A stretch of DNA of 64,000 nucleotides from Xanthostigma xanthostigma (lineage: Eukaryota > Arthropoda > Insecta > Raphidioptera > Raphidiidae): positions 11,594,001 through 11,658,000 of the forward strand of contig OY754468.1 of NCBI GenBank assembly GCA_963575645.1. The letters run 5' to 3'. The stretch's first letter is position 1; every line of letters starts with the position of its first letter. Positions 1-10,861 of this stretch are shown piece after piece. The notes under the pieces were generated by a model that saw only the letters and a list, made by a program, of their open reading frames with translations, searched no databases and had not been told where the DNA came from. Position numbers and translations under genes: made by a program.

Positions 1-161
1 CAAAAATCTGTTCTTAGCGGATGCCTACGTCGTAATAACTATATGTGTGCCAAATTTCAGCCCAATCCGTTCAGTGGTTTGGCCGGTGCGTTGTCTGTCA
101 GTCAGTCGCGGAACTCTTGTATATATAGATCAGTCAGTCGCGGAACTCTTGTATATATAGA
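1..161 (-). mobile_element. Helitron 5' end fragment (minus orientation)
   Basis: Read on the minus strand this begins TC at 161/160 after an A, then TATATATACAAG, and continues into a stretch matching the interior of the complete Helitron at 57571-58055 (shared text about the target residing in a GGATTGGGCTGAAATTT block). A 32-bp block near the tip is tandemly doubled. The rest of the element lies outside the window. Confidence 0.6.
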
Positions 162-602
162 TAGAAGATAGATTTATAGCTTAATACGGCTCTGGGAAAA
201 CGTCAGTGCATTAAATCCACTTCACATAAAAATAGAATTTCTTCACGGCTGACAGATTAAATCTTGGTTCGTTGAATGTTTTTTACTTCTTTTTTTCTCA
301 AATTAAATTATATTACTAAGCTCAAAGTGTCGCAAAATTATACACCGATTTTCAAACTATGATAAAATTTTGTGAGATAATTTTTGTGCAAAACATTTAG
401 TAATTATTTGGACAAGTTTAAAAGTATACTGGTTCAATTAGCACAGATGAATTTGTTAAAAATTTTTAAAAATAATACTTAATACGGCTCTTGAAAACTC
501 AATGCATTAAAACGACTACAACTGCTTCAACATTAAATAGTAGAATTTTCAATTTCTTTACAGTATTCGTCCGTGCATTCTAATGGTATATAACGTGTGT
601 TT

Positions 603-1205
603 CAATACGGAGTTTTGCTCAGAATGTGAATAGTCTTGTACGTAAAAAGTGTTTTTTTCAAAATTTCAGTATTCAACTGAGTTAAAATAAATCAAATGTA
701 ATCTGTATATAATATTATTTTGTGGAAATAATTAACACTTTTCTTAAAATAGCGATAACAAAATTTATAAATAGTTGTGTTGCGTTCAGTCTAATGTATG
801 ACAAACGTGTTAATCAATACGAAGTTTTGCTCAGAATGTGAATAGTCTTGTACGTAAAAAGTGCTTTTTTCAAAATTTCAGTATTCAACTGAGTTAAAAT
901 AAATCAAATATAATCTGTATATAATATTATTTTGTGGAAATAATTAACACTTTTCTTAAAATAGCGATAACAAAATTTATAAATAGTTGTGTTGCGTTCA
1001 GTCTAATGTATGACAAACGTGTTAATCAATACGGAGTTTTGCTCAGAATGTGAATAGTCGTCGTGTACGTAAAAAAATGCTTTTTTCAAAATTTCAGTAT
1101 TCAACTGAGTTAAAATCAATCGAATATAATCTGTATATAATATTATTTTGTGGAAATAATTAACACTTTGCTTAAAATAGCGATAACAAAAATAACAAAT
1201 AGTAA
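603..1205. repeat. 212-bp tandem array, about 2.8 copies
   Basis: The phrase CAATACGGAGTTTTGCTCAG recurs at 603, 815 and 1027, giving an exact 212-bp period with only scattered substitutions. The third copy is cut short. Upstream, two related headers TTAATACGGCTCT at about 181 and 479 suggest an older, diverged part of the same array. No coding potential seen. Confidence 0.9.
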
Positions 1206-1404
1206 AGGTGTGTTTACACTGTAAAAATGGATATTGGAAAATTGTATTCTACAGAAGGTACAGTGGAGTGTAACAAGTATTCGTACACCTAACTTTGCAT
1301 AAAAAAAAACAACAACACATATTTGATAGACTTTCTTTGGTTTTTTTTTTTATATAAAAAGTATAAGAATAGGGTATCAGTGTCTATGCTTCGCGAGGTG
1401 TTTC

Positions 1405-1704
1405 TTTACTAGAAATTGATTGTTTTCGAATTTATTTTGGGGTGGTAAATAGGATCGACGATTGAGTATTCCATGCTTTATGTTTTGGATCGTTATCTTG
1501 TAAAAATATCCAACCATTATTAAAACCTAATGCTGCTGCACTGGACAGAAGTTTCTCTTTTAGAATATTAATGTATATCATTTACCCAATATTTCGCGCA
1601 GATCTACTATGATAATCGTTATTATGTAATACGTTCCGAACGGCACTGATCGAAATACAATTAATTTCTTGTAATAAACGAACGAAAGTTTTAGAAGATT
1701 TTAT
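1405..1704 (-). pseudogene. Tc1-like transposase relic
   Basis: On the minus strand an N-terminal piece reads as the second helix-turn-helix of Tc1 transposases (ISAVRNVLHNNDYHSRSAR). After a deletion it jumps to the catalytic core with ALGFNNGWIFLQDNDPKHKA, where QDNDPKH is the hallmark second aspartate block of the Tc1/mariner DDE fold. Stops and frame changes follow. The family enzyme is about 340 residues; fewer than 100 survive here. It is dead and could not act in cis or trans. Confidence 0.75.
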
Positions 1705-1795
1705 GAGCTTTCATTTAGTATCAAACAAATTTGCCCAACGACGCAACGTTTTCGAGATATAAGCTAAAAAGTTTTCAGATTGATAATTAACTGCG

Positions 1796-1988
1796 GTGCG
1801 TAGTCTCCGGAACTGCTCATCCAATTTCAATTTTTATTTCATCAATATTTAGAATGGATCTTCAGGATGAACATAGGCTACATATTATCGCGCGAAAGTA
1901 AAATCGCTTTTTATGGAGACCAAGTTTGCAACGCAGTCGACGAAAAAAACGATGGCAATCTACAAATTCAGGCCAAGCCGGCCGCTAG
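1796..1988 (+). mobile_element. Helitron 3' end fragment
   Basis: Ends with a short GGCC..GGCC hairpin and then CTAG|T at 1985-1988, the standard Helitron terminus. Its upstream half matches the fragment near 63650-63760 (CATAGGCTA, TATTATCGCG blocks). No 5' end is visible, so it is truncated. Confidence 0.6.
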
Positions 1989-2222
1989 TTATGTATAAAA
2001 ATAAACAAAAATTGTTAATTTCAAGTAAGTATTTGTATGTTAACCAAGAACTGATTTAAAACAAATCATCTTTGGAAAAAATCAATTCGATAATATTAGT
2101 TTCTGGTGTGAACGCACCTTAATTTGACCAGAAATATTCTAAACTCTGAAATAGGTAAATATTTTCCTTTGATCAGTGTTCTTTAATTTTTTGGTAAAAC
2201 TGTACTGCAGGCATATAGAGAA

Positions 2223-2545
2223 ATGAGTTCGCAGATATTTCTATCCTTTTCCTTTACATATTACCAGAGACTTCGCTGCCATGGAGGTATAGACTATAGT
2301 TGGCCACTGCTTATTAAAATGACGCAATGCTTGTTAAGCCATGCTGTTTTTTGATTTATATTTTGTGCCTGACATTTTTCTACGATATTTTATATTTGTC
2401 AGAGACAAGTTTATTGTGTTGTTCGTGCTATTATCTACATTTGTTTGTTGTAGTGTTTGGATTTAACACACCGCCAACAAAATTTAATTTTCAAGGTTAC
2501 ATTGTCATTGAAGTAAAATGCACTATTTCCCAGCTAATGAAAAAA
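2223..2545 (+). CDS. Speculative 5' exons of the W/TPE-domain gene
   Basis: Two possible exons precede the better supported ones. The first runs 2223-2286: ATG follows a CTGCAG acceptor-like site and the piece ends at G|GTATAG in phase 1. The second runs 2496-2545: it follows TTTTCAAG, is open, and ends at AAA|GTAAGT in phase 0. The phases chain correctly (1 to 1, then 0 into the exon at 2848), which is the main reason to list them. The encoded peptide (MSSQIFLSFSF...) is not recognisable and could be chance. Kept separate from the downstream exons because support is weak. Confidence 0.2.
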
Positions 2546-2847
2546 GTAAGTACTTTTTAACAATAATTATCGGTAAACATTATGAGGTTGAAATAAGCCT
2601 AATGGTTTTTAGAATTGGCGAAAATGTATATATTTTTTGTAAGTTCTGTTACAACTCGACGAGATGGCCATTTTTAAAAGTATACCTACAATTTTTAACT
2701 CGCGTTTTTTGAAAGTATGGCGTTCCCTTACGCCTTAAAGAATTATACTTTACTTAATTAAATAACACGCATAAATGAACATTCACACAAATTCTCAAAA
2801 TTATTATATTAAATAAATGTATCAAAATGAAGTTTTATTGTTTTCAG

Positions 2848-3058
2848 ATCCAAAATTTGTCAAGAAGCGAAGTAAATATAATATGTCCCCGGGGTGTCAC
2901 TTCGCAATTATTTGCTTCTGGTTCAAATCCGATACTTGTTTCGAAATGCAGCGAAGAAGGCATTTTTATCGAAAATTTGCGTCATGGCGTGTCGGAACAG
3001 AGTGACACCGATATCGATACAGAGGAAGATAAAAACACTACATGTGAAACCGGTTTGG
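2848..3058 (+). CDS. Internal exon of W/TPE-domain gene
   Basis: An open block of 70 codons plus one base sits between a strong acceptor (TTTTATTGTTTTCAG) and a donor (G|GTAAAA). Its last third is acidic and serine-rich (EQSDTDIDTEEDKN), typical of a linker ahead of a DNA-binding module. It ends in phase 1, and both downstream terminal exons begin with AT that completes a GAT codon. No catalytic motif is seen. I do not recognise the N-terminal part. It could also be an exon of a domesticated transposon gene. Confidence 0.5.
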
Positions 3059-3170
3059 GTAAAATATTATATTATTTTTAAACGTTTTCTAAATTAACAT
3101 GACAGAAGACAAACCGTTTTAATATTCTTGTATGTCTATTCGATATCCCACGTTTTGATATTGTTTTTAG

Positions 3171-3370
3171 ATATAGAGCTCGATCTCAAACCTAATATTA
3201 TCAGGCGAACATGGACCACTCCGGAAAGGTATGCTGCGAAAAGGCATTTGTCTACATTTATTCCAGATGAGAAGATCCCCCCCATAAATGATTGCGAAAG
3301 GATTGTAAAATCGGTTAAAGATTTTCAAAAACGAACAGGAATGCAGCTTCGACTATCGGCTCATAACTAA
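3171..3370 (+). CDS. Alternative terminal exon 1, W/TPE domain
   Basis: Follows a good acceptor (TTGTTTTTAG). The phase-1 start gives an Asp codon with the upstream exon, then an open frame to TAA. The peptide contains RRTWTTPER, then an alanine/histidine helix, an FIP..KIPPINDCERIV segment, and a basic KDFQKRTG helix. This layout (R-x-W-T-x-E, a helix, then a P..C.R stretch, then a K-R-T) resembles, from memory, a small Myb/SANT-like C-terminal module seen in many uncharacterised animal genes and transposon-derived proteins. The function would be DNA or chromatin binding, by inference only. A sister exon lies at 4898. Confidence 0.55.
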
Positions 3371-3522
3371 ATCAACAGACAGAAGTCGAAAGGTACAATA
3401 TGTTTTTTTTTATTTGTAAACACTTCTTCGCGGACTTCAAAGGTTAATCGTGTGCTAATTTTCTATCGGAAACCTTTACTTAAAATATGGGATCTCTGTG
3501 AGTTAATTGAATGTTTGGTTAA

Positions 3523-4782
3523 TACAGGGTGTTCACGCGAGGAACAAAGACAAGTTTATTGCAGAAATGAAGACGCTTACAGAAACATGTTTCAGACAAA
3601 AGTTGTTAGGTTCGATCTGCTCTACAGCTGGAAAATATTTTCAGCTATACAGGTTGTCCTATTTAAGCGGGGCAGACCAAAGTTATGTTTTCTTTAATGC
3701 AGCATCCTGTTTTTGTTTGATTTTTGAATTCTGCACCTAATTGTTAATAGAAACTGTAAGGGAAACGTTGCTCGAAAAATTAGCAGTTTTTGAGTTATTC
3801 AAGTTTTTTTGAAATTTTTGACATAATATGCAGATCTTTACCTAAAATTCGAGTTAGCCCAAACGAAAAACTTTATCAAACTGATATTTTGAAGATCAAT
3901 AGGTAATGAAAGAGCAAATTAATTTTTGTATTCAAAAAAATAATTTACTATACAGGGTGTTCAAAATATCGTACTTCTTTTATCTAACTTAAATCGCGTA
4001 TAACTTGTGAAAGTTAAATACCACGGGGTGGTTTTTATGCCCGAATTGCTTTCTTTAGGATATTTACTAACACTTTTATAAAGGGTTCCCTAGACCTAAA
4101 TCTGGTATTTTCGTGTTTATTGCGACTTGAATGCGATATTGCGAAATTTCACCTTTTAAAAGTACTGTCGCAGTGTGCTGTGAAGTATTTTTACCTTAAC
4201 AGTTGAAAATAGTCATTTTAAAACTCATATCAGTAAATAATTAGTAAATATCCTAAAGAAAGCAATTCGGGCATAAAAACCACCCCGTGATATTTAACTT
4301 TCACAAGTTATACGCGATTTAAGTTAGATAAAAGTAGTACAATATTTTGAACCCTGTATAGTAAATTATTTTTTTGAATACAAAAATTAATTTGCTCTTT
4401 CATTACCTATTGATCTCCAAAATATCAGTTTGATAAAGTTTTTCGTTTGGGCTATCTCGAATTTTTGGTAAAGGCCTGCATATGTCAAAAATTTCAAAAA
4501 AACTTGAATAACTCAAAAACTGCTAATTTTTCGAGCAACGTTTTCCTTACAGTTTCTATTTACAATTAGGTGCAGAATTAAAAATCAAATAAAAACAGGG
4601 TGCTGCATTAAAGAAAACATTACTTTGGTCTGTGCCGCTTAAATAGGACAACTTGTATAGCTGAAAATATTTTCCAGTTGTAGAGCAGATCGAACCTAAC
4701 AACTTTTGTCTGAAACATGTTTATGTAAGCGTCTTCATTTCTGAAATAAACTTGCCTTTGTTCCTCGCGTGAACACCCTGTA
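3523..4782. mobile_element. 1.26-kb foldback with concentric TACAGGGTG ends
   Basis: Left end TACAGGGTGTTCACGCGAGG is mirrored at the right end, and both arms match over about 600 bp around a centre near 4153. A second pair of TACAGGGTGTTC ends (3951 and 4358) is nested around the same centre. TA flanks are consistent with a Tc1/mariner-type target. No ORF longer than about 80 codons. It sits in the intron between the two alternative terminal exons. Confidence 0.9.
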
Positions 4783-4897
4783 TAATAATTTTAGTTAAAA
4801 ACATCAACACAAAATTTTCACCTCTCTCCTCTGAACTGAACTGAACTGAATTAGAACTTTTAAGTCACATGTTCATAATATTTTTGTTTTTTTACAG

Positions 4898-5175
4898 ATT
4901 CCCGGAGTCGTAGAAGTTGGTCAACTCCGGAGAAAAAAGTAGCATGTCAATTATTTGCATACGAGATAGCTGCAGGGAAAATTCCGACATCGCAGAAATG
5001 CTTACGAACAGTTTCTGAATATAATGTGTTAAAGAAAAGGTCCGTCGCTCATATAAAGTCGTGGGTCCAAGCCGAATGCAAACGACAGAAATTAAATAAT
5101 AACGCCCCTTGTTGTAATTCGCTTGTGAAGCTAGTTGTATTTACTTTTTATGTTAATTTATTGCTTGTAAGTTAA
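4898..5175 (+). CDS. Alternative terminal exon 2, W/TPE domain
   Basis: Begins after TTTTTTTACAG with the same AT phase-1 start as the exon at 3171, and is open to a TAA at 5173-5175. The peptide carries RRSWSTPEK, then a helix (ACQLFAYEIAAGK), IPTSQKCLRTV, and KRSVAHIKSWVQAECKRQK, aligning position for position with exon 1 at W, TPE, A, IP, C.R and KR. The likely role is as for exon 1: a small helical DNA-binding module. CTT|GTAAGT just before the stop could act as a further donor, so the true C-terminus may differ. Confidence 0.55.
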
Positions 5176-5214
5176 ATGCTAGTTTGTTAATTGAAAATAG
5201 CTTTTTTGTAACTA

Positions 5215-5385
5215 TACAGGGTGAGTCAGACCACCAGTACCGCTCGTATTTTTTCGAAATCGGTTAGTCGTAGAGAGTTGTGTCAAAAATCTGCATTATA
5301 AAAGCCCTAATAAAGAATCGAATACACAACTCTCTACGGCTAACCGTTTTCGAAAAAAACGACCGCTACGGGTGGTCTGACTCAG
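5215..5385. mobile_element. Short foldback MITE, TACAGGGTGAGTCAGACC end
   Basis: A palindrome of roughly 80-bp arms. The left end is intact; the right end stops at GACTCA and lacks the final CCCTGTA. The outer 110 bp matches the 888-bp element at 56008-56895, so this is an internally deleted relative. Confidence 0.85.
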
Positions 5386-5696
5386 GACACAGCTTAACGA
5401 ATACATGTTTTTTTGAGATATAACAAAATGCGGTAATTTGCATCTTAGACCTTCATAGAAATAAGAAATTTATTTTATATTAAAAATACTATATTTAAAA
5501 TATATTTTTACAAATACTATGTGTTTGGCTAATAATTTATACTTTGTGAAAATTTCTATTTACAAGAAAATAAAAAATATATAAATGCGTATTTATTAAT
5601 TTGAAACTTTCAATATACATGTCTTTGAATCTGCCTTCTGTCTCCTAGGGATTTTTCGAAGAAACGATTCTGAAATTTTTTAAATTAAATATACTT
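5386..5696. other. AT-rich spacer, no gene seen
   Basis: Poly-A/T-rich. It may include the 3' untranslated region of the gene ending at 5175, but no convincing signal decides this. Confidence 0.5.
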
Positions 5697-6484
5697 TATG
5701 GTTTTTTAAAAACCGAACACCTGATTTATATTCCCTTAGGTTGCATTCAAAGGAATTTTACCCCCCGTAATAATCTTCATAGTTTCAGGGGGGAAATCGA
5801 TTGCCGGATTTTTTTATGACCTAGTGCATTCCGATGCAGTGCAATGCACTTGCGCACTCATTTTTTTAAAGAGGATTCGTCCCTGCAAATACCCCCCGCA
5901 CCCTTCATCTCAAATCTTTTCCCCTCGCCTATAAACGGTTCGCGCTCTCCCGACGCTATTTTTAAAGCTAGAGGGTTCTGGTAAACGCCAAATGAAAGAC
6001 AAAGAATCAGACTACAGATCCTTCAGGCGAATCATTTGAAAAACAGTTTCGCCTACGTGTGAAATATTACGTAACTTATTATTTTTTTCAAAAGGTTGTA
6101 AGTTTTTTCAAGAATTTTTTTTCAAAAAATTCGCCTGAAGGATCTGTAGTCTGATTCTTTGTCTTTCATTTGGCGTTTACCAGAACCCTCTAGCTTTAAA
6201 AATAGCGTCGGGAGAGCGCAAACCGTTTTTAGGCGAGGGTAAAAGATTTGATATGTTGGGTGCAGGGGGTATTTGCAGGGACGAATACTCTTAAATGGGG
6301 ACCCCGTTAAAAAAAATGAGTGCGCAAGTGCATTGCACTGCACCGGAATGCACTGGGACCTAGGTCATAAAAAAATAGGCAATCGATTTCCCCCCTGAAA
6401 CTATGGAGATTATTACGGGGGGTAAAATTCCTTTGAATGCAACCTAAGGGAATAAATCAGGTGTTCGGTTTTTAAAAAACCATA
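5697..6484. mobile_element. Foldback element hosting a TTAA MITE
   Basis: Arms beginning TATGGTTTTTTAAAAACCGA face each other and match through a CCCCCC/GGGGGG block and a GCGCACTCATTTTTTTAA segment. The centre of the palindrome is occupied by a 420-bp TTAA MITE (5871-6290), so this is one foldback inserted in another. Confidence 0.85.
5871..6290. mobile_element. TTAA-flanked MITE, family A, copy 1
   Basis: Palindromic 420-bp element with end GAGTATTCGTCCCTGCAAAT (left tip degraded to GAGGATTCG) and TTAA on both sides. Other copies: 18201-18620 and 41808-42224. TTAA duplication is the piggyBac superfamily signature (established knowledge); no transposase is present. Confidence 0.85.
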
Positions 6485-7241
6485 CAGTATATGAAATTAT
6501 TTTAACATGCTTGGGTAAAGGTAGGAAAAAGGCCTTTATTCTGTAGGAATTGCGGGAAACAGTTTTAAATGCCAAATACTTAAAGTAAACATTTGTTAAT
6601 GCGTTCTGAAGACACAGGTTTGACAATATCACTGCGACATATAATAATCGAAACGTCAATTGAATTATAATTAAATAATTTGTTAATATGTATGAAAAAT
6701 TGGTGGATAATTTTACTTATTAACTTTAATTTTACCTATAAAATATAAAACATGTATTAATTATTTTAGTAAGTATTAAAATGATAAATAATTACTTATT
6801 AACTTTAATTTAACCAAGAAAATATAAAACATGTATTAATTATCTTAGTAAGTATTAAAATGATAAATAAAAATGATTTTGTTTTCTAAGGAAAAACTTC
6901 AGTGAAGTTCTCAAAGCACAGTCAACATTGTTTTCATTTGTATAATAAATAAAAAACTAATTATATTTTATCTCTATCTAGGTATATCTATCTTTATCGG
7001 CTAAATGCCAATAATAATATATATATAGGTCATAAAATTCTCTAAAATATTGCTTGCGCGTGCCATCTCCTATACAAATAATGATCTGCTTAGTTGCAAC
7101 TTTTAACAATGCGTGACTCCACGCGTAGTCGTCAAAATTCATACTTCAGAGAATTGGTATCCGATGCCGGTGGCCATAGTCAACAAATTGTCCGACTTGT
7201 GATGGATGCGTCATTCTACGCGCCACCAATAACCCTAAACC

Positions 7242-7247
<6 letters not shown>
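6485..7247. repeat. AT-rich stretch with an 80-bp tandem pair
   Basis: A TTACTTATTAACTTTAATTT unit of about 80 bp occurs twice between roughly 6710 and 6870. The remainder shows no gene or familiar repeat. Confidence 0.6.

Positions 7248-7281
<34 letters not shown>
7248..7281. repeat. (TA)n microsatellite
   Basis: An uninterrupted alternating AT tract. It creates short tyrosine/isoleucine readings on both strands that are not genes. Confidence 0.95.
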
Positions 7282-7286
<5 letters not shown>

Positions 7287-9218
7287 ACCACGATAACTCT
7301 CGACAGACTTAATCGATTTAAACGAAATTTGGTCCACATGTTGGAATCCATCATCGCAAGAAGCCTATTTAAAATGGGCCCGATCGGGCCATTTTAAGGG
7401 GGGTATTTAGGGGTTGAAAAATGTTTTTGGGCCCAAAAATACGGAAAAAAATTTTCAGAATCACTTCAAATTTGAAATTTAACCCTTTAGTAATTATTGA
7501 AATGTGCTGCTAAAATTTAAATAAAATCGGCCCGACAGGACCGGACTTACAAATTTTATGAAAACGCAAGTTTACTGACATGGATTTACACACTGAAGGG
7601 TGTATATAATTTGGTACATATGTTGAATTGGTATGTAGTATTGAAATTAAGTAAAAAAATGTTGTTTTAAGGGGTGTATTAGAGGGTAATTTTTTTTATT
7701 TTGTCCAAAAACAAAGTTAAGTTCATACAATAGAGCCACACTGCTTATAAAAGCAAATACACTATATTGTCGGCAGGGTTTCGCACTGCGACCCGAGTTT
7801 TTTTTTTTTAGTACCTAAGTATGATATATTGAGAAAATACTGTAAAAATTTTAGACCGAAATATTAAATATTTACAAAATTATAGCATGTAGTCGAGAGC
7901 AGCAACGGTCTTACGGTAAGACTCTTACCTGCTCTTACCTCTCAATTGTTATCACGTTAACCTTATACTCTCACAGAGTAGTGCAAAAAAATTAGCAGAA
8001 AACGATGCCTTTGAAGAAACGGTACTATACACCAGGCAAAGCTGATTAGTGTAAATATTCATTTTTATTTTTTTGTAAGAAATCCGAAATCAAAACTTTA
8101 AACGCGTTTTTCTCCAAACTACGTTTTTGTAAGTGGCGCGGGTGATTGAAACAATTGTATACAACCGATTGCTTTCAATTTTGCACAGGGTATTCTACAC
8201 AACAATAGCTCCATCCGGTACTAAAATTACTTAATTATAAAAATTATTTTTATTTTTTTTACCCGATTTTCAACTACAAAATCACGATTTTCTCGTTGTT
8301 TTTTTTTAAACCCGCCATTTTGTTATTTATAAATAAAAATGTTTATTTCTAGTATGGGATAGAGCCACAAGCCTACGAAACAATAACCAATTTAAATTTT
8401 ATAATTCAGATGACTCCAAGTGACGTTATCACCCGCGCTACCCACCTACCTCCATTTAAAGTTGTCTACTTTAGGTTAAAAAAACAATTATACAATGGCG
8501 TAAAATTAAATAAAAAAAATGTTTTTTCTTAGTCTACGATGTCAGTAAAAACATGTAACAAAATTGAAATGATTGTACATTTTTTTGTTATTAAAAAAAA
8601 ATTCTGAAATAAGGGTTGAAAACGAGCCTGAACATAAGACTACGAATTTTCAAAAACACCCCTCATTTTGACCCCTATACACCATATACTCCGCCCTTAA
8701 GTTTGGGCGCAAAGCATTACATAATCTGTATAAATTTCAACATACTATTTTAATTCGTTTACAAAAGCTAAAAGCCTGGCAGACATTGTGGCGACAACAA
8801 TAATAAGGCTCGTTGAACCCTTTTTTGTCATGGCTTTGTGTACGAGTTGTTTTATTTAAACTTATTTACGCGCCATTGTTACTTATTGTCGAAACAGTAC
8901 TAACGCCTTGCGAACGCTATCGGTCACAATCAAATTGTATCCGCACGCGATTCACCGGCGTATAGCTATTTTCGACAGGCTGTACCTATTTTTATTACAA
9001 ATTTGTTGTAGAAATGTATGCCAAGTCACACACGGCCACAGTATACTATATCCAAAACACGCCTACAAAAATACAAATGCCGGAAGTTTTCCACTCCGAC
9101 AATTTTTGTTTTCAAAATTCAGACAGATACTGATAATGTAACGAACATTAAGAGGAAAAATGTTTCCTATTAGTATTATAAATAAATAATTGTAAACCAA
9201 CTGTTTCATTCATTCATG
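7282..9218. other. No gene seen; low-complexity and degraded repeat text
   Basis: Long T and A runs, and a GGCCCGATCGGGCC palindrome near 7377. Several phrases look like worn dispersed repeats, but I found no boundaries or second copies in the window. Short open frames here have no coding character. Confidence 0.5.
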
Positions 9219-9895
9219 ATCACTATTTTGCTACTCAGTTTACCAACTAAGTCTATAATTACAATGAATTCAGACGGACTACTCGAACTGTACTGTATAC
9301 CGTGGCTATATCTGATAGCCTAGAGCTCGTACCGTGATGTATGCGAGAGTTCTCATATTTTTTTGAAGTGAAAACTTCTTTAGCGGCGTTGTACACTTTT
9401 TTTGTAATGGGTAAAAAATGTTAAACTCGCGTCAGGAAAAGTAAGAACTGGGTGAGACTCTCTAAGTGATAGTAATTGCCAGATACTTTTTATACAACGT
9501 TAGACATCTAGCGTTGAAATATCGTACATAAAAATGCAATCTATGATACAAACCATTTTATTTACAAGTGTTGCCAATAAATAAACAATGCTTCTAAATG
9601 CAAAAAATTAAAACGTTAATATTCAAGTTTTCACTTCTGCCGGCACTCCCGGAGTGCAACCCGTCTTTTTTTATACCTATTATGAGGATTTGGCAGCAAG
9701 GCCATTAGTTCTAGGTATGAAGTAGGTTGCTGTAAATAACGAGGTTTAACTGATGCTTAGATTCTCATAATTGTATTTTAATAAATGTTCGAGTATAACT
9801 GCTGTATAAACGCACCGTTAGCGGATTGTATTAGAACTCTTACTGTGTACGTGCGTAGCACGTAGTTGCGATTTGTGTATGTACAGTATAAAACG
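9219..9895 (+). repeat. Dispersed repeat R1, copy interrupted by about 410 bp
   Basis: The blocks TCAGACGGACTACTCGAACT, TCTGATAGCCTAGAGCTCGT, GAGAGTTCTCATA, then AATAAATGTTCGAGT and TGCTGTATAAACGCACCG occur in the same order at 22077, 50897 and 61118. Here the order breaks after 9350 and resumes near 9763, so something is inserted. The AATAAA and the terminal layout suggest a solo LTR, which is an inference. Confidence 0.6.
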
Positions 9896-9972
9896 TACTG
9901 CGTATAAAAAATAGTTTTTTTTTAAATTATTTGTTGTTATTAGCGGCAATAGAAATACACAATCTCTACCTA

Positions 9973-10306
9973 TAAGGCTAGGTTCACACTATACGGTTTT
10001 TCCTATTTGGAATTCTTATACGATTTTACCGTATACAGTAAAAACGTATTCAGTATTCACATTCATACGTTTTTCTTATACGGTAGAATCGAAATGCTAT
10101 TGCCACTGAGACCGTTTCGTCTTTTGTGCCGTACGCGGCTCACGGTTTTCAGTGACAAGACACGGCTGCAAAAATAATTGAAACTGTTTTTTTTACCGCA
10201 TTCGGTTTTACCGTATAGTGTGAATACGTGTATATGTTTGCATTTCCTACTGAAAACCGCATACGAAAAACGTTTCGGTAAACCGCAAGGTGTGAACGTA
10301 GCCTTA
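9973..10306. mobile_element. MITE with TAAGGCTA..GTTCACACT ends
   Basis: Left end TAAGGCTAGGTTCACACTAT and right end (reverse complement) TAAGGCTACGTTCACACCTT. The interior is rich in ACGGTTTT/AAAACCG repeats. No transposase. The ends recall PIF/Harbinger MITEs, tentatively. Confidence 0.7.
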
Positions 10307-10439
10307 CGGTTCATGAAATACAGCCCCCTGACGGACGAACAGCGGAGGTTTAGTAACAGGATCCCGTTGAGCGCCCGTCGGGTACGGATCGGGATCCCTA
10401 TATAAATTGGAACTAGACCCAAATACCCCTGTCCGTTGA

Positions 10440-10590
10440 TTGTTAGTAGAAGCTTTGTTCCAAAAATATGTATTGAAGGAAATTTATTTGGTTGAGGAAC
10501 AATTGAAAAATAAGCTTTACCGGAGTATCGCTTGTGGCCAACGTTTCGAAAAATATATTTTCATCATCAGGGCCTCAATGCAAGTTTGTC
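10440..10590. repeat. Half copy of the foldback at 25764-26030
   Basis: Shares TTTATTTGGTTGAG, AAAAATAAGCTTT, GTATCGCTTGTGGCCAACG and the TTTCGAAAAATATATTTTCAT run with 25764-25885. Only one arm is present. Confidence 0.8.
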
Positions 10591-10861
10591 TGTTGACCTT
10601 AAAAAATAGAGGAGTCTTTGAAACGCCGTATACACAACGGCATCGCTACACGCTCGGCTACTTTCAAAGTCCTTGATGTTTGTAAAACTGTTAAAACACT
10701 TGAATCAAACAGTCTCGCGTTTAATTTTAAACAATTTTTCAGACAATTCTAACGTTCCCTGACATTTAGCACAGTTTTCATGAAACAATCTGACATTTCC
10801 GTTATAGCATATTTTGCAGAAGGTCAGTGTTCACTGTTCAGTGGCGTACCTTATATACTAT

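Larger units (their letters stand above)
1204..2121. mobile_element. Possible DNA element bounded by AAGGTG ends
   Basis: The left edge AAGGTGTGTTTACAC faces a right edge whose reverse complement is AAGGTGCGTTCACAC. Between them lie a Tc1 transposase relic and a Helitron 3' end. The matched ends are short, so the boundaries are tentative. Confidence 0.35.

Noticed and set aside
10063-10422. 119-codon minus-strand open frame
   Set aside because: Lies across MITE 9973-10306 and its flank, with low-complexity codons and an opposing plus-strand frame; not credible.
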